DNA of 64,000 bases from Pseudomonas frederiksbergensis (GTDB taxonomy: Bacteria; Pseudomonadota; Gammaproteobacteria; Pseudomonadales; Pseudomonadaceae), in NCBI RefSeq assembly GCF_003732275.1, contig NZ_MOBM01000012.1:248001-312000 (forward strand). The letters are read 5' to 3'. The stretch's first letter is position 1; every line of letters starts with the position of its first letter. The notes beneath the pieces were generated by a model that was not told the DNA's origin, did no database searches, and saw nothing but the letters and a program-made list of their open reading frames with translations. Position numbers and translations under genes: made by a program. Below are positions 18,280-28,380 of this stretch, in pieces.

Positions 18280-19290
18280 CTAAGGCAACAAATCCTCCAG
18301 GCGCCCATGAAGCCGCTCCGGCAAGTTTTCCTGGATCTCGATCAACGCGCGTTGAATCGCACTCTGAAAACCCTGCACCCCCGCCGAACCGTGGCTTTTC
18401 ACGACAATTCCCTGCAAACCGAGGAAACTTGCGCCGTTATGGCGTGCGGGTGCCAGTTCGGCCTGCAAGCGTTTCATCAACGGCAGCGCCAGTGCGCCCA
18501 CCACTTTCGACGCGAAATTTTTCTTGAATAACGCCTCGATCCGCCCGGCAATCATGGTCGCCAGGCCTTCGCTGGACTTGAGCAGGATATTGCCGACAAA
18601 GCCGTCACACACCACCACGTCCGCCTCGCCACGGTACAAGCCGTCACCTTCGACAAACCCGATGTAGTTGATGCCACGAGCACTCTGCAACAAGGTGGCC
18701 GCCAGTTTGACCTGCTGATTGCCCTTGATGTCTTCGGTGCCGATGTTCAGCAATGCGACCCTTGGGCGAACAATGCCCAGGGTTTCTGCCGCGACCGAGC
18801 CCATCACTGCAAACTGCAACAAGTGCTCGGCACTGCAATCGACGTTGGCACCCAGATCGAGCAACTGGCAGTAGCCCTTCTGCGTCGGAATGGCCGCGAT
18901 CATTGCCGGCCGATCGATGCCCGGCAAGGTCTTGAGCACAAACCGTGACAACGCCATCAATGCACCGGTGTTACCCGCACTGACGCAGGCCTGGGCCTTG
19001 CCGTCTCGCAGCAATTCCAACGCCACGCGCATCGACGAATCGGGTTTGCCGCGCAAGGCCTGGGCAGGCTTTTCGTCCATGGTGATGACTTCGGATGCCG
19101 GCGTAATCGACAGGCGCGCGCGATCCACAGCCGATTGGCTGGCGAGCAGTTCTTCAAGAAGGGAGGGTTGACCGACGAGGGTCAGGTGCAGCGAGGGTGT
19201 AGCAGACAGACAAGCAAGGCTGGCCTGAACAATGCTGCGGGGACCGAAGTCCCCGCCCATTGCGTCAATCGCGATGACTTGAGCGGACAA
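18280..19290 (-). CDS. plsX: Phosphate acyltransferase PlsX
   Basis: Converts acyl-ACP to acyl-phosphate for phospholipid synthesis, as a peripheral membrane enzyme. The 336 residues begin [13 protein letters not shown], with [13 protein letters not shown] and [15 protein letters not shown] typical of PlsX. It starts 3 bases after rpmF ends, so the conserved yceD-rpmF-plsX-fabD-fabG order is kept. Confidence 0.95.
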   Translation of the reverse strand: MSAQVIAIDAMGGDFGPRSIVQASLACLSATPSLHLTLVGQPSLLEELLASQSAVDRARLSITPASEVITMDEKPAQALRGKPDSSMRVALELLRDGKAQACVSAGNTGALMALSRFVLKTLPGIDRPAMIAAIPTQKGYCQLLDLGANVDCSAEHLLQFAVMGSVAAETLGIVRPRVALLNIGTEDIKGNQQVKLAATLLQSARGINYIGFVEGDGLYRGEADVVVCDGFVGNILLKSSEGLATMIAGRIEALFKKNFASKVVGALALPLMKRLQAELAPARHNGASFLGLQGIVVKSHGSAGVQGFQSAIQRALIEIQENLPERLHGRLEDLLP

Positions 19291-19293
19291 GGA

Positions 19294-19476
19294 TTACTCG
19301 TCAGCGCCCTTGTCGATCACTTTACGACCACGGTATACGCCTTCTGGCGATACGTGGTGACGCAGGTGAACTTCACCGGTGGTTTTTTCTACAGACAGGG
19401 TGCTAGCCTCGAGAGCGTCGTGCGAACGACGCATGTCACGGGCAGAGCGGGATTTTTTGTTCTGCTGAACAGCCAT
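19294..19476 (-). CDS. rpmF: Ribosomal protein L32
   Basis: Basic 60-residue protein of the large ribosomal subunit. [22 protein letters not shown] and [17 protein letters not shown] match L32 of the non-zinc type, with His in place of the Cys pairs. It lies 13 bases downstream of yceD and 3 bases upstream of plsX, the standard neighbourhood. Confidence 0.96.
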
Positions 19477-19489
19477 AATTGATTAACTC

Positions 19490-20017
19490 CTAAACGTTTG
19501 GGTCACGCTTTAACTGCGCCAATACACTGAACGGGTTGGACCGCGTTACCTCGTCCTCGCTCGGTTCGGGCTCATCGAGACCCGCCGGCTGCTGGCATTC
19601 TTCCGGATGATGAGCAGGCACAATGGGCAAGGCGAGCAAAAGCTCCTCCTCGATCAGTGACTGCAGATCCAAAGGATCTTCGCCCAGTTCCAGCACGTCA
19701 TAACCTTTCGGCAACGACTGGGTATTCGCACCCTCCTTCACCACAGCATAACTGCATTCGCTATGGATCGGCAGGGTGACCAGCTCAAGACAACGCTGGC
19801 AAACCATTTTGACTTCGGTGTCGATAAAGCTGTGAATTACCACAGATTTACGTTCATCTCGTTCAAAAACGAATTTAGCCTGCACCGTACCGACAGTATC
19901 GGAAAGCGGGTCGCAGAGTCTCTCCAAATCGGCCAGCAGCAGCTCACCTTGAAGGGTGGTGCCACGGTCAGCCAATTTGCGCGGGTCAACGTGAGGTGGA
20001 ATCGGGTCATTCAACAT
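19490..20017 (-). CDS. yceD: YceD/DUF177 family protein
   Basis: Conserved 175-residue protein always encoded before rpmF. It contains the signature CQRCLELVTLPIHSE and the acidic segment YDVLELGEDPLDLQSLIEEELLLALPIVPAH. The family is linked to ribosome assembly: the plant homologue is needed for 23S rRNA accumulation. It is the first gene of the operon, divergent from maf, so the promoters lie in 20018-20121. Confidence 0.9.
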   Translation of the reverse strand: MLNDPIPPHVDPRKLADRGTTLQGELLLADLERLCDPLSDTVGTVQAKFVFERDERKSVVIHSFIDTEVKMVCQRCLELVTLPIHSECSYAVVKEGANTQSLPKGYDVLELGEDPLDLQSLIEEELLLALPIVPAHHPEECQQPAGLDEPEPSEDEVTRSNPFSVLAQLKRDPNV

Positions 20018-20121
20018 AGGCGCAGCATTATAGGGATGCCCCCAGCCATGTCAAAGGAAATTCAGCCCTGTCCGTCACTTGAGCCTGCGCTAGAATTCGC
20101 CCCTGCCCTTTGGAGATGCGC

Positions 20122-20700
20122 ATGCTGCCTTTATTACTCGCTTCAAGCTCGGCCTATCGCCGGGAATTACTGGCCCGCTTGCAGCTGCCGTTCACCTGCA
20201 GCTCGCCGGATATCGACGAAAGCCACCGTCCGGCCGAGTCAGCCGTCGAACTGGTAAAGCGTCTCGCCGAAGAAAAAGCCCGCGCCCTTGCGAACGGTCA
20301 TCCTGACCATCTGATCATCGGCTCGGACCAGGTCGCGGTACTCGGAGAGCGGATTATCGGCAAACCTCACACTTTCGAAAAGGCCCGCGAACAACTGCTG
20401 GCGTCCAGCGGTGCGAGCGTGACCTTCCTGACCGGCCTGGCATTGCTCAATAGTCAGACCGGCCACTGCCAGGTCGACTGCGTGCCCTTTACCGTACACA
20501 TGCGCACACTCGACGCAGCGCGCATCGAACGCTACCTGCGCGCCGAACAGCCCTACGACTGCGCTGGCAGCTTCAAGGCCGAAGGTTTGGGGGTGAGCCT
20601 GTTTCAAAGCACCGAAGGCCCTGACGCCACCAGCCTGATCGGCCTGCCGTTGATTCGCCTGGTGGACATGTTGCTGGCCGAAGGCGTGCAGATACCTTAA
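20122..20700 (+). CDS. Maf/YceF-type nucleotide pyrophosphatase
   Basis: House-cleaning enzyme of the Maf family, YceF branch, which hydrolyses 7-methyl-GTP. The 192 residues begin MLPLLLASSSAYRRELLARL, with the central IIGSDQVAVL and KAEGLGVSLF. GGAG lies 6 bases upstream of ATG 20122. The TTG at 20110 and ATG at 20116 are less likely starts. It is divergent from yceD, as in E. coli, where yceF is next to yceD. Confidence 0.9.
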   Translation: MLPLLLASSSAYRRELLARLQLPFTCSSPDIDESHRPAESAVELVKRLAEEKARALANGHPDHLIIGSDQVAVLGERIIGKPHTFEKAREQLLASSGASVTFLTGLALLNSQTGHCQVDCVPFTVHMRTLDAARIERYLRAEQPYDCAGSFKAEGLGVSLFQSTEGPDATSLIGLPLIRLVDMLLAEGVQIP

Positions 20701-20710
20701 AGCAAGAAGA

Positions 20711-21700
20711 TCAGCGCAACGACGGACCCTGAAAGCCCATCCACATCGCCAAATGCTCAGCCACGCTGGAGCCGAGTTTTTTCGAGAAGCGATCGAATGG
20801 CGATTCCTCAACAGTGAAATCCACCAGTTCTTTCTCGCCGATCACATCACGGGCAACCGAACTGGCATTACCCAGACCATCGATCAAGCCCAGCGACAGC
20901 GCTTGCTCGCCGGACCAGACCAGCCCGGAAAACAGCTCCGGATGCTCTTTATCCTTCAGGCGATCACCACGGCCCTTCTTGACGCTGCTGATGAACTGCT
21001 GATGAGTGGTATCGAGCACGCTCTGCCAGAACTGGGTTTCCGCAGGCTTCTGCGGCTGGAACGGATCAAGGAACGATTTGTGCTCGCCGGAGGTGTAGGT
21101 ACGACGCTCGACACCCAACTTCTCCATGGTCCCGACAAAACCGTAACCGGCCGCTGTCACACCAATGGAACCCACCAGGCTCGCCTTGTCGGCGTAGATC
21201 TGATCCGCGGCGCTGGCGATGTAATAGGCACCGGAAGCGCCCAGATCCGAGATCACCGCATAAACCTTGGTATCTGGATTCAGGCCGCGCAAACGACGGA
21301 TCTCGTCGTAGACATAACCCGACTGCACCGGACTGCCGCCAGGGCTGTTGATCCGCAGAATCACCCCCTTGACCTTCTTGTCCTCGAAGGCTGCACGCAG
21401 ACTGCCGACGATATTGTCGGCACTGGCCGGCTCTTTGTCGGCAATCATGCCTGTTATATCGATCAGCGCCGTGTAGCCAGAGCCGAGGCTCGCGCCCTTC
21501 TCCATGCCTATCAACGGCGATAACAGAATCAACGCGCCGAGCAGGTACAAAAAAGTCAGCGACTTGAAGAATATCCCCCAGCGACGGGACCGGCGCTGTT
21601 CCTGCACACCAGCCAGCAAGGTTTTTTCCAGCAGCTTCCAGCTTTTCTCGTCACCGCTTTCCGCACTCGCCTTGGCGGGCGCTTTCCATTCGTCGGTCAT
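20711..21700 (-). CDS. sppA: Signal peptide peptidase SppA (36 kDa type)
   Basis: Membrane-anchored S49 serine protease of 329 residues. There is one membrane helix near 47-63 (FLYLLGALILLSPLIG). The catalytic Ser sits in DLGASGAYYIASAA and the Lys in YADKASLVGSIGV, with the oxyanion region RINSPGGSPVQS. It degrades signal peptides left in the membrane. It lies 26 bases downstream of the HAD phosphatase gene, giving the order rluC-HAD-sppA in one direction. Confidence 0.9.
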   Translation of the reverse strand: MTDEWKAPAKASAESGDEKSWKLLEKTLLAGVQEQRRSRRWGIFFKSLTFLYLLGALILLSPLIGMEKGASLGSGYTALIDITGMIADKEPASADNIVGSLRAAFEDKKVKGVILRINSPGGSPVQSGYVYDEIRRLRGLNPDTKVYAVISDLGASGAYYIASAADQIYADKASLVGSIGVTAAGYGFVGTMEKLGVERRTYTSGEHKSFLDPFQPQKPAETQFWQSVLDTTHQQFISSVKKGRGDRLKDKEHPELFSGLVWSGEQALSLGLIDGLGNASSVARDVIGEKELVDFTVEESPFDRFSKKLGSSVAEHLAMWMGFQGPSLR

Positions 21701-21726
21701 GCCATGTACCCCAGCAAAAAAACCAA

Positions 21727-22389
21727 TTAAACCCGCTGATTCAGCCAGGCGTGCAACTCTGAAAAACGATCAATGGCCAGTCTCGGCTCAAATAGCTTCA
21801 AGGCGTCGATCGATTGAGCGCCATAGCTGACCGCCACTGAATCCATGCCCGCATTGCGCGCCATCTGCAGGTCGAACGACGAATCGCCAACCATCAGCGC
21901 CTGCTCCGGACGGACCTCGCAATGGGCGAGAATCTGCTCAAGCATCAGCGGATGGGGTTTGCTGGCGGTTTCGTCAGCAGCACGGGTGATATCGAAATAA
22001 TCTTCCCAGCCGTGAGACCTCAGCACCCGATCCAGCCCACGACGAGCCTTGCCGGTCGCTACTGCCAGATGATACCCCTCGACACGAAACGCTTCGAGAG
22101 ACTCGACCACGCCCTCAAACAATGGCGAAGGCACGGCCTCCGCCGCAATGTAGTGATCCGCATAGTGCTGACGGAATGCTATCAGCTCGGTGTCGCCAAT
22201 CTCGGGATACAGCGTGCGGATCGCTTCCGGCAAGCCCAGACCGATAATGCCTTTGACGGCAAAATCATCACGCAACTGAAAACCGGACCGCTCGGACGCG
22301 ACATGCATCGCCTCGACAATCCGACCAATGGAGTCAGCCAGCGTGCCGTCCCAATCGAAAATCAGCAGCTTGTAATCAGTAGGGCGCAC
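21727..22389 (-). CDS. HAD-family phosphatase (Gph-like)
   Basis: Haloacid-dehalogenase hydrolase of 220 residues. It has motif [14 protein letters not shown] (nucleophile Asp13), motif II VATGK, and motif [15 protein letters not shown] and [15 protein letters not shown]. It resembles phosphoglycolate phosphatases, but the substrate is not fixed by sequence. It overlaps the end of rluC by 14 bases. The same pair is present in P. aeruginosa (PA2974-PA2975, from memory). Confidence 0.88.
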   Translation of the reverse strand: MRPTDYKLLIFDWDGTLADSIGRIVEAMHVASERSGFQLRDDFAVKGIIGLGLPEAIRTLYPEIGDTELIAFRQHYADHYIAAEAVPSPLFEGVVESLEAFRVEGYHLAVATGKARRGLDRVLRSHGWEDYFDITRAADETASKPHPLMLEQILAHCEVRPEQALMVGDSSFDLQMARNAGMDSVAVSYGAQSIDALKLFEPRLAIDRFSELHAWLNQRV

Positions 22390-23338
22390 TCAATCGCTCC
22401 ACGGTTTTGGCCCACATCTCGTCGACCGGCGCCTGCAACTTGAGCTCACCACCATCAGGCAGCGGCACAGTCAGCATGTAGGCGTGCAGAAACAGACGCT
22501 TGCCGCCGAGATCACGAATCTCTTTGCTGAAACCTTCATCGCCGTACTTGGTATCACCAGCAATGCAATGTCCGGCATGCAGAGTATGGACGCGAATCTG
22601 GTGAGTGCGACCCGTGATCGGCTTGGCTTCGATAAGGGTGGCGAAGTCGCCAAAACGACGCAGGACCTTGAACACGGTCACAGACTCCTTGCCCTCCTCC
22701 TCGTCCACTTCGACCATGCGCTCGCCGGAGCGCAGATTACTCTTGCCCAGCGACGCACGGACTTGCTTGATTGAGGCCGCCCAGTTGCCGCGCACCAACG
22801 CCATATAGCGCTTATCGACGCCATCGCCGCGCAATGCCGTGTGCAAGTGGCGCAACATGCTGCGCTTTTTGGCAATCATCAACAGGCCGGAGGTATCACG
22901 ATCGAGACGATGAACCAGTTCGAGCTCCTTGCAATCGGGACGCAACTGACGAAAGGCTTCAATCACGCCGTAGGTCAAGCCACTGCCACCATGAACCGCA
23001 ATGCCGCAAGGCTTGTTGACCACGATCAGCGCCTTGTCTTCGTAGACAATCGAGGCCTCGAGCCGCTGCAGCAAACCCTGGGCTAATGGCACGGGTTCGT
23101 CGCGCTCAGGCACGCGAACCGGCGGCACGCGCACGATATCGCCCGCCTGCAACTTGTATTCGGGCTTGATCCGACCTTTGTTCACCCGCACTTCGCCCTT
23201 GCGCAAAATGCGGTAAATCAAGGTCTTGGGCACGCCTTTGAGCCGAGCGAGAAGGAAGTTATCAATACGTTGGCCGGCATATTCCGGCGAGACCTCCAGC
23301 AGTTGTACGGCTGGGGTCGAAGGGGCAGTAGTCGTCAT
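22376..23338 (-). CDS. rluC: 23S rRNA pseudouridine synthase RluC
   Basis: Modifies U955, U2504 and U2580 of 23S rRNA (E. coli numbering). The 320 residues contain an N-terminal S4 domain ([31 protein letters not shown]), then the RluA catalytic motif [16 protein letters not shown] with the nucleophile Asp. The later segment GRTHQIRVH is also typical. It is divergent from rne, as in enterobacteria. No clear ribosome-binding site precedes ATG 23338. Confidence 0.92.
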   Translation of the reverse strand: MTTTAPSTPAVQLLEVSPEYAGQRIDNFLLARLKGVPKTLIYRILRKGEVRVNKGRIKPEYKLQAGDIVRVPPVRVPERDEPVPLAQGLLQRLEASIVYEDKALIVVNKPCGIAVHGGSGLTYGVIEAFRQLRPDCKELELVHRLDRDTSGLLMIAKKRSMLRHLHTALRGDGVDKRYMALVRGNWAASIKQVRASLGKSNLRSGERMVEVDEEEGKESVTVFKVLRRFGDFATLIEAKPITGRTHQIRVHTLHAGHCIAGDTKYGDEGFSKEIRDLGGKRLFLHAYMLTVPLPDGGELKLQAPVDEMWAKTVERLSAPY

Positions 23339-23367
23339 GGCGTGGATGATAACAATTTTTTATGGAA

Positions 23368-23396
23368 TTGAAGCACTTAATCATTGCTGCTATAGT
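23368..23396 (+). promoter_or_regulatory. rne promoter
   Basis: TTGAAG (23368-23373), a spacer of 17 bases and TATAGT (23391-23396), preceded by TGC. This is a good sigma-70 promoter. Transcription would start near 23403. Confidence 0.7.
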
Positions 23397-23402
23397 CGCG
23401 AA

Positions 23403-24038
23403 CGCCGCCAAAAGTGGCCTGGACAGCGGACTAACGGTCAAAAACCGGCCCTGACCAACGCAATTCACGAGGACGAGAGGCCGTCCTACGGGGCTTTCGC
23501 TACGTAACGGCAGAGTTTGCAGTTGTAACGAGCGCAGGTGACATAAGGCCTGAATCATGCCGCAAAGCAGAGTTTTCACTCGCCTTCCGAGCAAATATTC
23601 ACGGCCAGTTCACAAAGTGCAGTCAGCTGCGAACGACCCCGAGCGAACGCTTCGGAAACACCGCCTAAATTAGCCATGATGCGTGACCTCCCCTTTCGGA
23701 GCTCACGGTAAATGCCAACCCGCTGCGGATTCTGCGCGCGGCAGCACCCGAATTATCAGGGATACGTGTAGGGTGGAGATGCACAACCGCTGGACTGTGT
23801 AGCAATAGGCTTTATCAAGACGCTTCATCTCGTCCACAGCCGCCGGTTGATTCCTCCTCCTGACTGAGTGCTTAAGTAGCCACAGCAAGCAGGACGCGTA
23901 CGTCGCGACACCGGCCCAATTGGCCGGGGTTCGCTAGACACTGGAGTGGCCAACCACTCCTGACGCACCTGACACCGACCATGAGAAGTCGTGTGTGCCG
24001 AACGCCGTTTCCGGCAGCCCGGAAACCGACGGTACTAC
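23403..24038 (+). promoter_or_regulatory. Long leader of rne mRNA
   Basis: About 635 bases without a credible gene lie between the rne promoter and start codon. Several short inverted stretches are visible, for example GGCCCAATTGGCC near 23912 and GGAGTGGCCAACCACTCC near 23943. In E. coli a 361-nt rne leader lets RNase E limit its own mRNA. The same job is inferred here from position and structure, not from sequence identity. Confidence 0.5.
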
Positions 24039-27000
24039 ATGAAAAGAATGCTGATTAACGCAACTCAACCCGAAGAGTTGCGTGTTGCACTGGTAGATGG
24101 CCAGCGCCTCTACGACCTGGACATCGAATCCGGTGCACGCGAGCAGAAGAAGGCCAACATCTATAAAGGCCGGATTACTCGCATCGAACCAAGCCTTGAG
24201 GCTGCCTTTGTCGATTTCGGCTCTGAGCGCCACGGCTTCCTGCCCCTCAAAGAAATCTCCCGCGAATACTTCAAGAAAGCCCCTGAAGGCCGCGTCAACA
24301 TCAAGGACGTCCTGAGCGAAGGCCAGGAAGTCATCGTTCAGGTCGAAAAAGAAGAACGTGGCAACAAGGGCGCCGCCCTGACCACTTTCATCAGCCTGGC
24401 CGGTCGTTACCTGGTTCTGATGCCGAACAACCCACGTGCCGGCGGTATCTCCCGTCGCATCGAAGGTGAAGAGCGCAATGAACTGCGTGAAGCCCTGAAT
24501 GGCCTGGTTGCCCCGGCCGACATGGGTCTGATCGTTCGCACCGCAGGCCTTGGCCGCAGCAGCGAAGAAATGCAGTGGGACCTCGATTACCTGCTGCAAC
24601 TGTGGACCGCCATCAAAGAAGCTTCGCTGGATCGTTCCGCGCCGTTCCTGATCTACCAGGAAAGCAACGTGATCATCCGCGCCATCCGCGATTACCTGCG
24701 CCAGGACATCGGCGAAGTGCTGATCGACAGCGTTGAAGCCCAGGACGAAGCCCTGACCTTCATTCGCCAGGTGATGCCGCAGTACGCCAGCAAAATCAAA
24801 CTTTACGAAGACAGCGTTCCGCTGTTCAACCGTTTCCAGATCGAAAGCCAGATCGAAACCGCCTTCCAGCGCGTCGTCGAACTGCCTTCCGGCGGCTCCA
24901 TCGTTATCGATCCGACCGAAGCCCTGGTGTCCATCGACATCAACTCGGCGCGCGCCACCAAAGGCAGCGACATCGAAGAAACCGCACTGCAGACCAACCT
25001 TGAAGCCGCCGAAGAAATCGCCCGTCAGTTGCGCTTGCGCGACATCGGCGGCCTGATCGTCATCGACTTCATCGACATGACCCCTGCCAAGAACCAGCGC
25101 GCCGTGGAAGAGAAAGTCCGCGAATGCCTGGAAGCCGACCGCGCTCGCGTGCAAGTCGGTCGTATCTCGCGCTTCGGCCTGCTGGAAATGTCCCGTCAGC
25201 GCCTGCGTCCATCGCTGGGCGAAAGCAGCGGCATCGTCTGCCCGCGTTGCAACGGCACCGGCATCATTCGTGACGTTGAATCGCTGTCGCTGGCGATCCT
25301 GCGCCTAATCGAAGAAGAAGCCCTGAAAGACCGCACCGCCGAAGTTCGCGCTCAAGTGCCGATTCCGGTTGCAGCTTTCCTGCTCAACGAAAAACGCAAC
25401 TCGATCACCAAGATCGAACTGCGCACCCGTGCCCGCATCGTCATTCTGCCGAACGATCACCTCGAAACGCCTCACTTCGAAGTTCAGCGTCTGCGCGATG
25501 ACAGCCCGGAAGCCAGCATCAACCAGTCCAGCTACGAAATCGCCGCTGCCGCTGCCGAAGTCGAAGAAGTCCAGCCAGCCGCCGCAACCCGCACCCTGGT
25601 TCGCCAGGAAGCCGCGGTCAAGACGGCTCCAGCCCGCGCCAACGCTCCGGTTCCGACCGAAGTCGCCGCCGCTCCGGTGGCTGCACCGGCCGTCGCCCCA
25701 GAGCCAAGCCTGTTCAAAGGCCTGGTGAAGTCGCTGGTCAGCCTGTTCGCCACCAAGGAAGAGCCTGCTGCGCCGGTTGTGGTTGAAAAGCCAGCCACCG
25801 AACGCCCTGCGCGCAACGAAGAGCGCCGTAACGGCCGTCAGCAGAGCCGCAACCGTAACGGTCGCCGCGATGAAGAGCGCAAGCCTCGCGAGGAACGTGC
25901 ACCGCGTGAAGAACGCGCACCACGTGAGCCACGCGAAGCCCGCGAAGAAGCTCCAGCAGTCGCCCAGGAACGCGCTCCGCGTGAAGAGCGCGCACCACGC
26001 GCCCCTCGTGAAGAACGTGCGCCGCGCGCCCCGCGTGAAGATCGCAAGCCACGTGGCGAGCGTGAAGAACGCCCGGTTCGTGAACTGCGCGAGCCTCTGG
26101 ATGCCGCTCCGGCCGTCGCTGCCAACGCTGAAGAGCGTCCAGCCCGCCAGCCACGTGAAGAACGCGCTCCACGCCCACCGCGTGAAGAACGTCAGCCACG
26201 TACCGAGCAAGCCGCTGCTGCCGTTGCCGAAGAAGTGTTGACCACCAACGAAGAGCAACTGCAGGAAGATGGTCAGGAAGGCGCCGAAGGCGATCGTCCA
26301 CGCCGCCGCTCCCGTGGCCAGCGTCGTCGCAGCAACCGTCGTGAGCGTCAACGCGATGCCAACGGCAATGTGATCGAAGGTTCGGAAGAGTCCGAATCGG
26401 CTGAAAACGCCGAAGCGCCAAGCGCTGCCGATCTGGCCGCCGGCCTGGCTGTTACCGCAGCCGTTGCCAGCTCCGTGATCAGCGCACCTGCTGAAGCACA
26501 AGCCAACGAGCAAGCTGAACGCGCCACTGCCGCCACGCTGGAAACCGCTCCGGTTGAAGCACCAGTGGTTGAAGCGACCACGCCAGTAGAAGTCACCGCC
26601 GCTCCGGAAATCGAAGTAGCATCGGCTCGTGAAGCACAGCCTGAAGTTGAAGCTGCCGCTGAACCGACTATCGTCACTGAACCAGTGGCTGCTACCGAGC
26701 CTGTGGTTGAAGCGCCGGCTGAACCGGTTCGTGAAGTTCGCGAAGAACAAACCACGTTCAACTGGGTTGCCGAGCCACCTGTAGCGGTCGAAGCTCCAGC
26801 GCCAGTCGATGAGGCCCCGGTTGCTGAAGCCATGGTCTCCGAGCCAGTGGTTGCTGCTGCCGAGCCTGCTCCAGCGGTTGTTGAAGCGCCAGTTGTTGCC
26901 GAAGAGGCTGCACCGGTGGCCGAAGCCGCCCCTGTCAGCGCTCTGACCCCAAGTGGCCGTGCGCCGAACGACCCGCGTGAAGTACGTCGTCGCAAGCGTG

Positions 27001-27233
27001 AAGCCGAGCGTCTGCAGAAGGAAGCCGAACTGGCCGCCACTGCTGCTCCGGCTGCTGCCGAGCCAGCACCGGTTGTTGCTGAAGTCGTCGAGGCAGCCCC
27101 TGCCCCGGCCGCTGAAGCCCCTGCCGAACCGGCTGAATCCGTGATCGACGAAGCACCACGCTCCGTTCAGGAAGCGGTAGAGCAACACGAGCAAGCCCAG
27201 GAAAAAGAGCACGAGCCTAAACCCCTCGTCTGA
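24039..27233 (+). CDS. rne: Ribonuclease E
   Basis: Essential endoribonuclease and degradosome scaffold, 1064 residues. The catalytic half has [10 protein letters not shown] at the start, an S1 domain (about 36-120), the DNase I-like subdomain with [11 protein letters not shown] (about 300), and the zinc-link CPRC (401-404). From about residue 520 the protein is disordered and repetitive: an arginine/glutamate block with REERAPR-type repeats (RNA binding), then a long Ala/Glu/Pro/Val block. The start at 24039 is conserved; the frame is open to 23991. A strong terminator follows. Confidence 0.95.
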   Translation: MKRMLINATQPEELRVALVDGQRLYDLDIESGAREQKKANIYKGRITRIEPSLEAAFVDFGSERHGFLPLKEISREYFKKAPEGRVNIKDVLSEGQEVIVQVEKEERGNKGAALTTFISLAGRYLVLMPNNPRAGGISRRIEGEERNELREALNGLVAPADMGLIVRTAGLGRSSEEMQWDLDYLLQLWTAIKEASLDRSAPFLIYQESNVIIRAIRDYLRQDIGEVLIDSVEAQDEALTFIRQVMPQYASKIKLYEDSVPLFNRFQIESQIETAFQRVVELPSGGSIVIDPTEALVSIDINSARATKGSDIEETALQTNLEAAEEIARQLRLRDIGGLIVIDFIDMTPAKNQRAVEEKVRECLEADRARVQVGRISRFGLLEMSRQRLRPSLGESSGIVCPRCNGTGIIRDVESLSLAILRLIEEEALKDRTAEVRAQVPIPVAAFLLNEKRNSITKIELRTRARIVILPNDHLETPHFEVQRLRDDSPEASINQSSYEIAAAAAEVEEVQPAAATRTLVRQEAAVKTAPARANAPVPTEVAAAPVAAPAVAPEPSLFKGLVKSLVSLFATKEEPAAPVVVEKPATERPARNEERRNGRQQSRNRNGRRDEERKPREERAPREERAPREPREAREEAPAVAQERAPREERAPRAPREERAPRAPREDRKPRGEREERPVRELREPLDAAPAVAANAEERPARQPREERAPRPPREERQPRTEQAAAAVAEEVLTTNEEQLQEDGQEGAEGDRPRRRSRGQRRRSNRRERQRDANGNVIEGSEESESAENAEAPSAADLAAGLAVTAAVASSVISAPAEAQANEQAERATAATLETAPVEAPVVEATTPVEVTAAPEIEVASAREAQPEVEAAAEPTIVTEPVAATEPVVEAPAEPVREVREEQTTFNWVAEPPVAVEAPAPVDEAPVAEAMVSEPVVAAAEPAPAVVEAPVVAEEAAPVAEAAPVSALTPSGRAPNDPREVRRRKREAERLQKEAELAATAAPAAAEPAPVVAEVVEAAPAPAAEAPAEPAESVIDEAPRSVQEAVEQHEQAQEKEHEPKPLV
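25876..26210 (+). repeat. Arg/Glu/Pro-rich coding repeats in rne
   Basis: Imperfect copies of the heptapeptide REERAPR and its variants are encoded about a dozen times, with DNA units close to CGTGAAGAACGCGCACCACG. Tracts like this expand and contract by slippage and mark the arginine-rich RNA-binding segment. Confidence 0.75.
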
Positions 27234-27249
27234 TTCCATCGGCCACTAA

Positions 27250-27286
27250 AAAGCCCCGCCTGGTGATCCAGGCGGGGCTTTTTTTT
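27250..27286 (+). terminator. rne terminator
   Basis: AAGCCCCGCCTGG (27251-27263), loop TGAT, CCAGGCGGGGCTT (27268-27280), then a run of eight T. A 13-bp perfect stem. Confidence 0.95.
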
Positions 27287-27493
27287 GCTAATAAAAACTG
27301 AAGCCTGTCGCTACCTGCCAACGGTTTATTGTCGAGGCGATTGCGTTCCTTGCTAAACACCCGCTTAAATATTTGTAAGCAAGTATTACGAAAGAGCTGT
27401 GCAACGTGCAGAATAGAGCGGTGCAGGGCTCAAAGTAGATCCTGCCACGGCCCGAAAGCCTTCGGCCCGTTATGGAGCAAAGAGTGCGTGACT

Positions 27494-28369
27494 ATGGAAA
27501 TTGCTGAACTGGACGCTTTCAAAGCGATCGTTGACTACGGCAGCGTCACACAAGCAGCGATCAGGTTAAACCGCGCTCAATCCAGTATTTCCTTCCGCAT
27601 CAAGACACTCGAATCACGGCTCGATACCAAGCTGTTCGAACGCTCCGGTCGCGGAATCACGATGACGGCGCCAGGCAAGGAGCTCTATGCCTACGCCTCA
27701 CAAATTCTCGAACTGGTTGCTCGCGCTCAAGCCAGCCTGAGCCAGACAAAAACCGAAACACGGGTGCGTTTGGGTGTCATCGAAAACCTCACTATTACTC
27801 GCCAGAACCTGTTGCAAAGCATCGTTGCCAATCCCGACGGGCTGGCAGTGGATGTCAGCATTGGTAATACACAGTCGCTGCTCAAGGATCTTGAGGCCGG
27901 CAAGCTCGACGCAGTGATTGTCGGCGCAGGCTTTGCACCTTCGCATTATCGCCGGGTAACGCTGTTCAACGATCCGCTGGCCTTGATCTACAGCGCAGCA
28001 CACCCCGCCATCCAGGACCTGAAAGCGTTCAGTGGCCAAGTGTTCCTGGTCAACAGCCGACGCAGCGCTTCGCAACGTAATCTCGACGAACTATTCATGA
28101 TGGGCAATATCACCCCGGAAAAAATCATCGAGTGTGGCTCTTATCCGCTGTTGTTTTCTAATGTGATCAACGGTGTGGGCGTTGCCCTGGTGCCGTTGTC
28201 ACTGGTCGATTCGTGCTGCCGCAGTGACCAGGTGCAAACGTATTTCCTGAGTGGTTCATATGCCTCGCTGACCACCGAATTCGTATTTTTCGATCACCCT
28301 GGCAAACCAGCCCCCCGAGCGCTGGCGCAATGGGTGCTGGACTTCGAAAAACCGGCCAGCCCGGGTTGA
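27494..28369 (+). CDS. LysR-family transcriptional regulator
   Basis: Regulator of 291 residues with an N-terminal winged helix (MEIAELDAFKAIVDYGSVTQAAIRLNRAQSSISFRIKTLESRLDTKLFERSGRG in part) and a type 2 periplasmic-binding effector domain. ATG 27494 is the conserved start; the frame upstream to 27329 is not conserved. It converges on a DMT exporter gene (12 bases apart), which may be its target, though LysR targets are more often divergent. The effector is unknown. Confidence 0.85.
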   Translation: MEIAELDAFKAIVDYGSVTQAAIRLNRAQSSISFRIKTLESRLDTKLFERSGRGITMTAPGKELYAYASQILELVARAQASLSQTKTETRVRLGVIENLTITRQNLLQSIVANPDGLAVDVSIGNTQSLLKDLEAGKLDAVIVGAGFAPSHYRRVTLFNDPLALIYSAAHPAIQDLKAFSGQVFLVNSRRSASQRNLDELFMMGNITPEKIIECGSYPLLFSNVINGVGVALVPLSLVDSCCRSDQVQTYFLSGSYASLTTEFVFFDHPGKPAPRALAQWVLDFEKPASPG

Positions 28370-28380
28370 GTGTCTGTCCA

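Noticed and set aside
23934..25154. Minus-strand frame of 406 codons opposite the rne catalytic half
   Set aside because: A shadow of the conserved S1 and DNase I-like coding sequence.
25305..27239. Minus-strand frame of 644 codons opposite rne
   Set aside because: A mirror of the repetitive rne tail (Phe/Gly/Trp-rich nonsense); no start context and no known domain.
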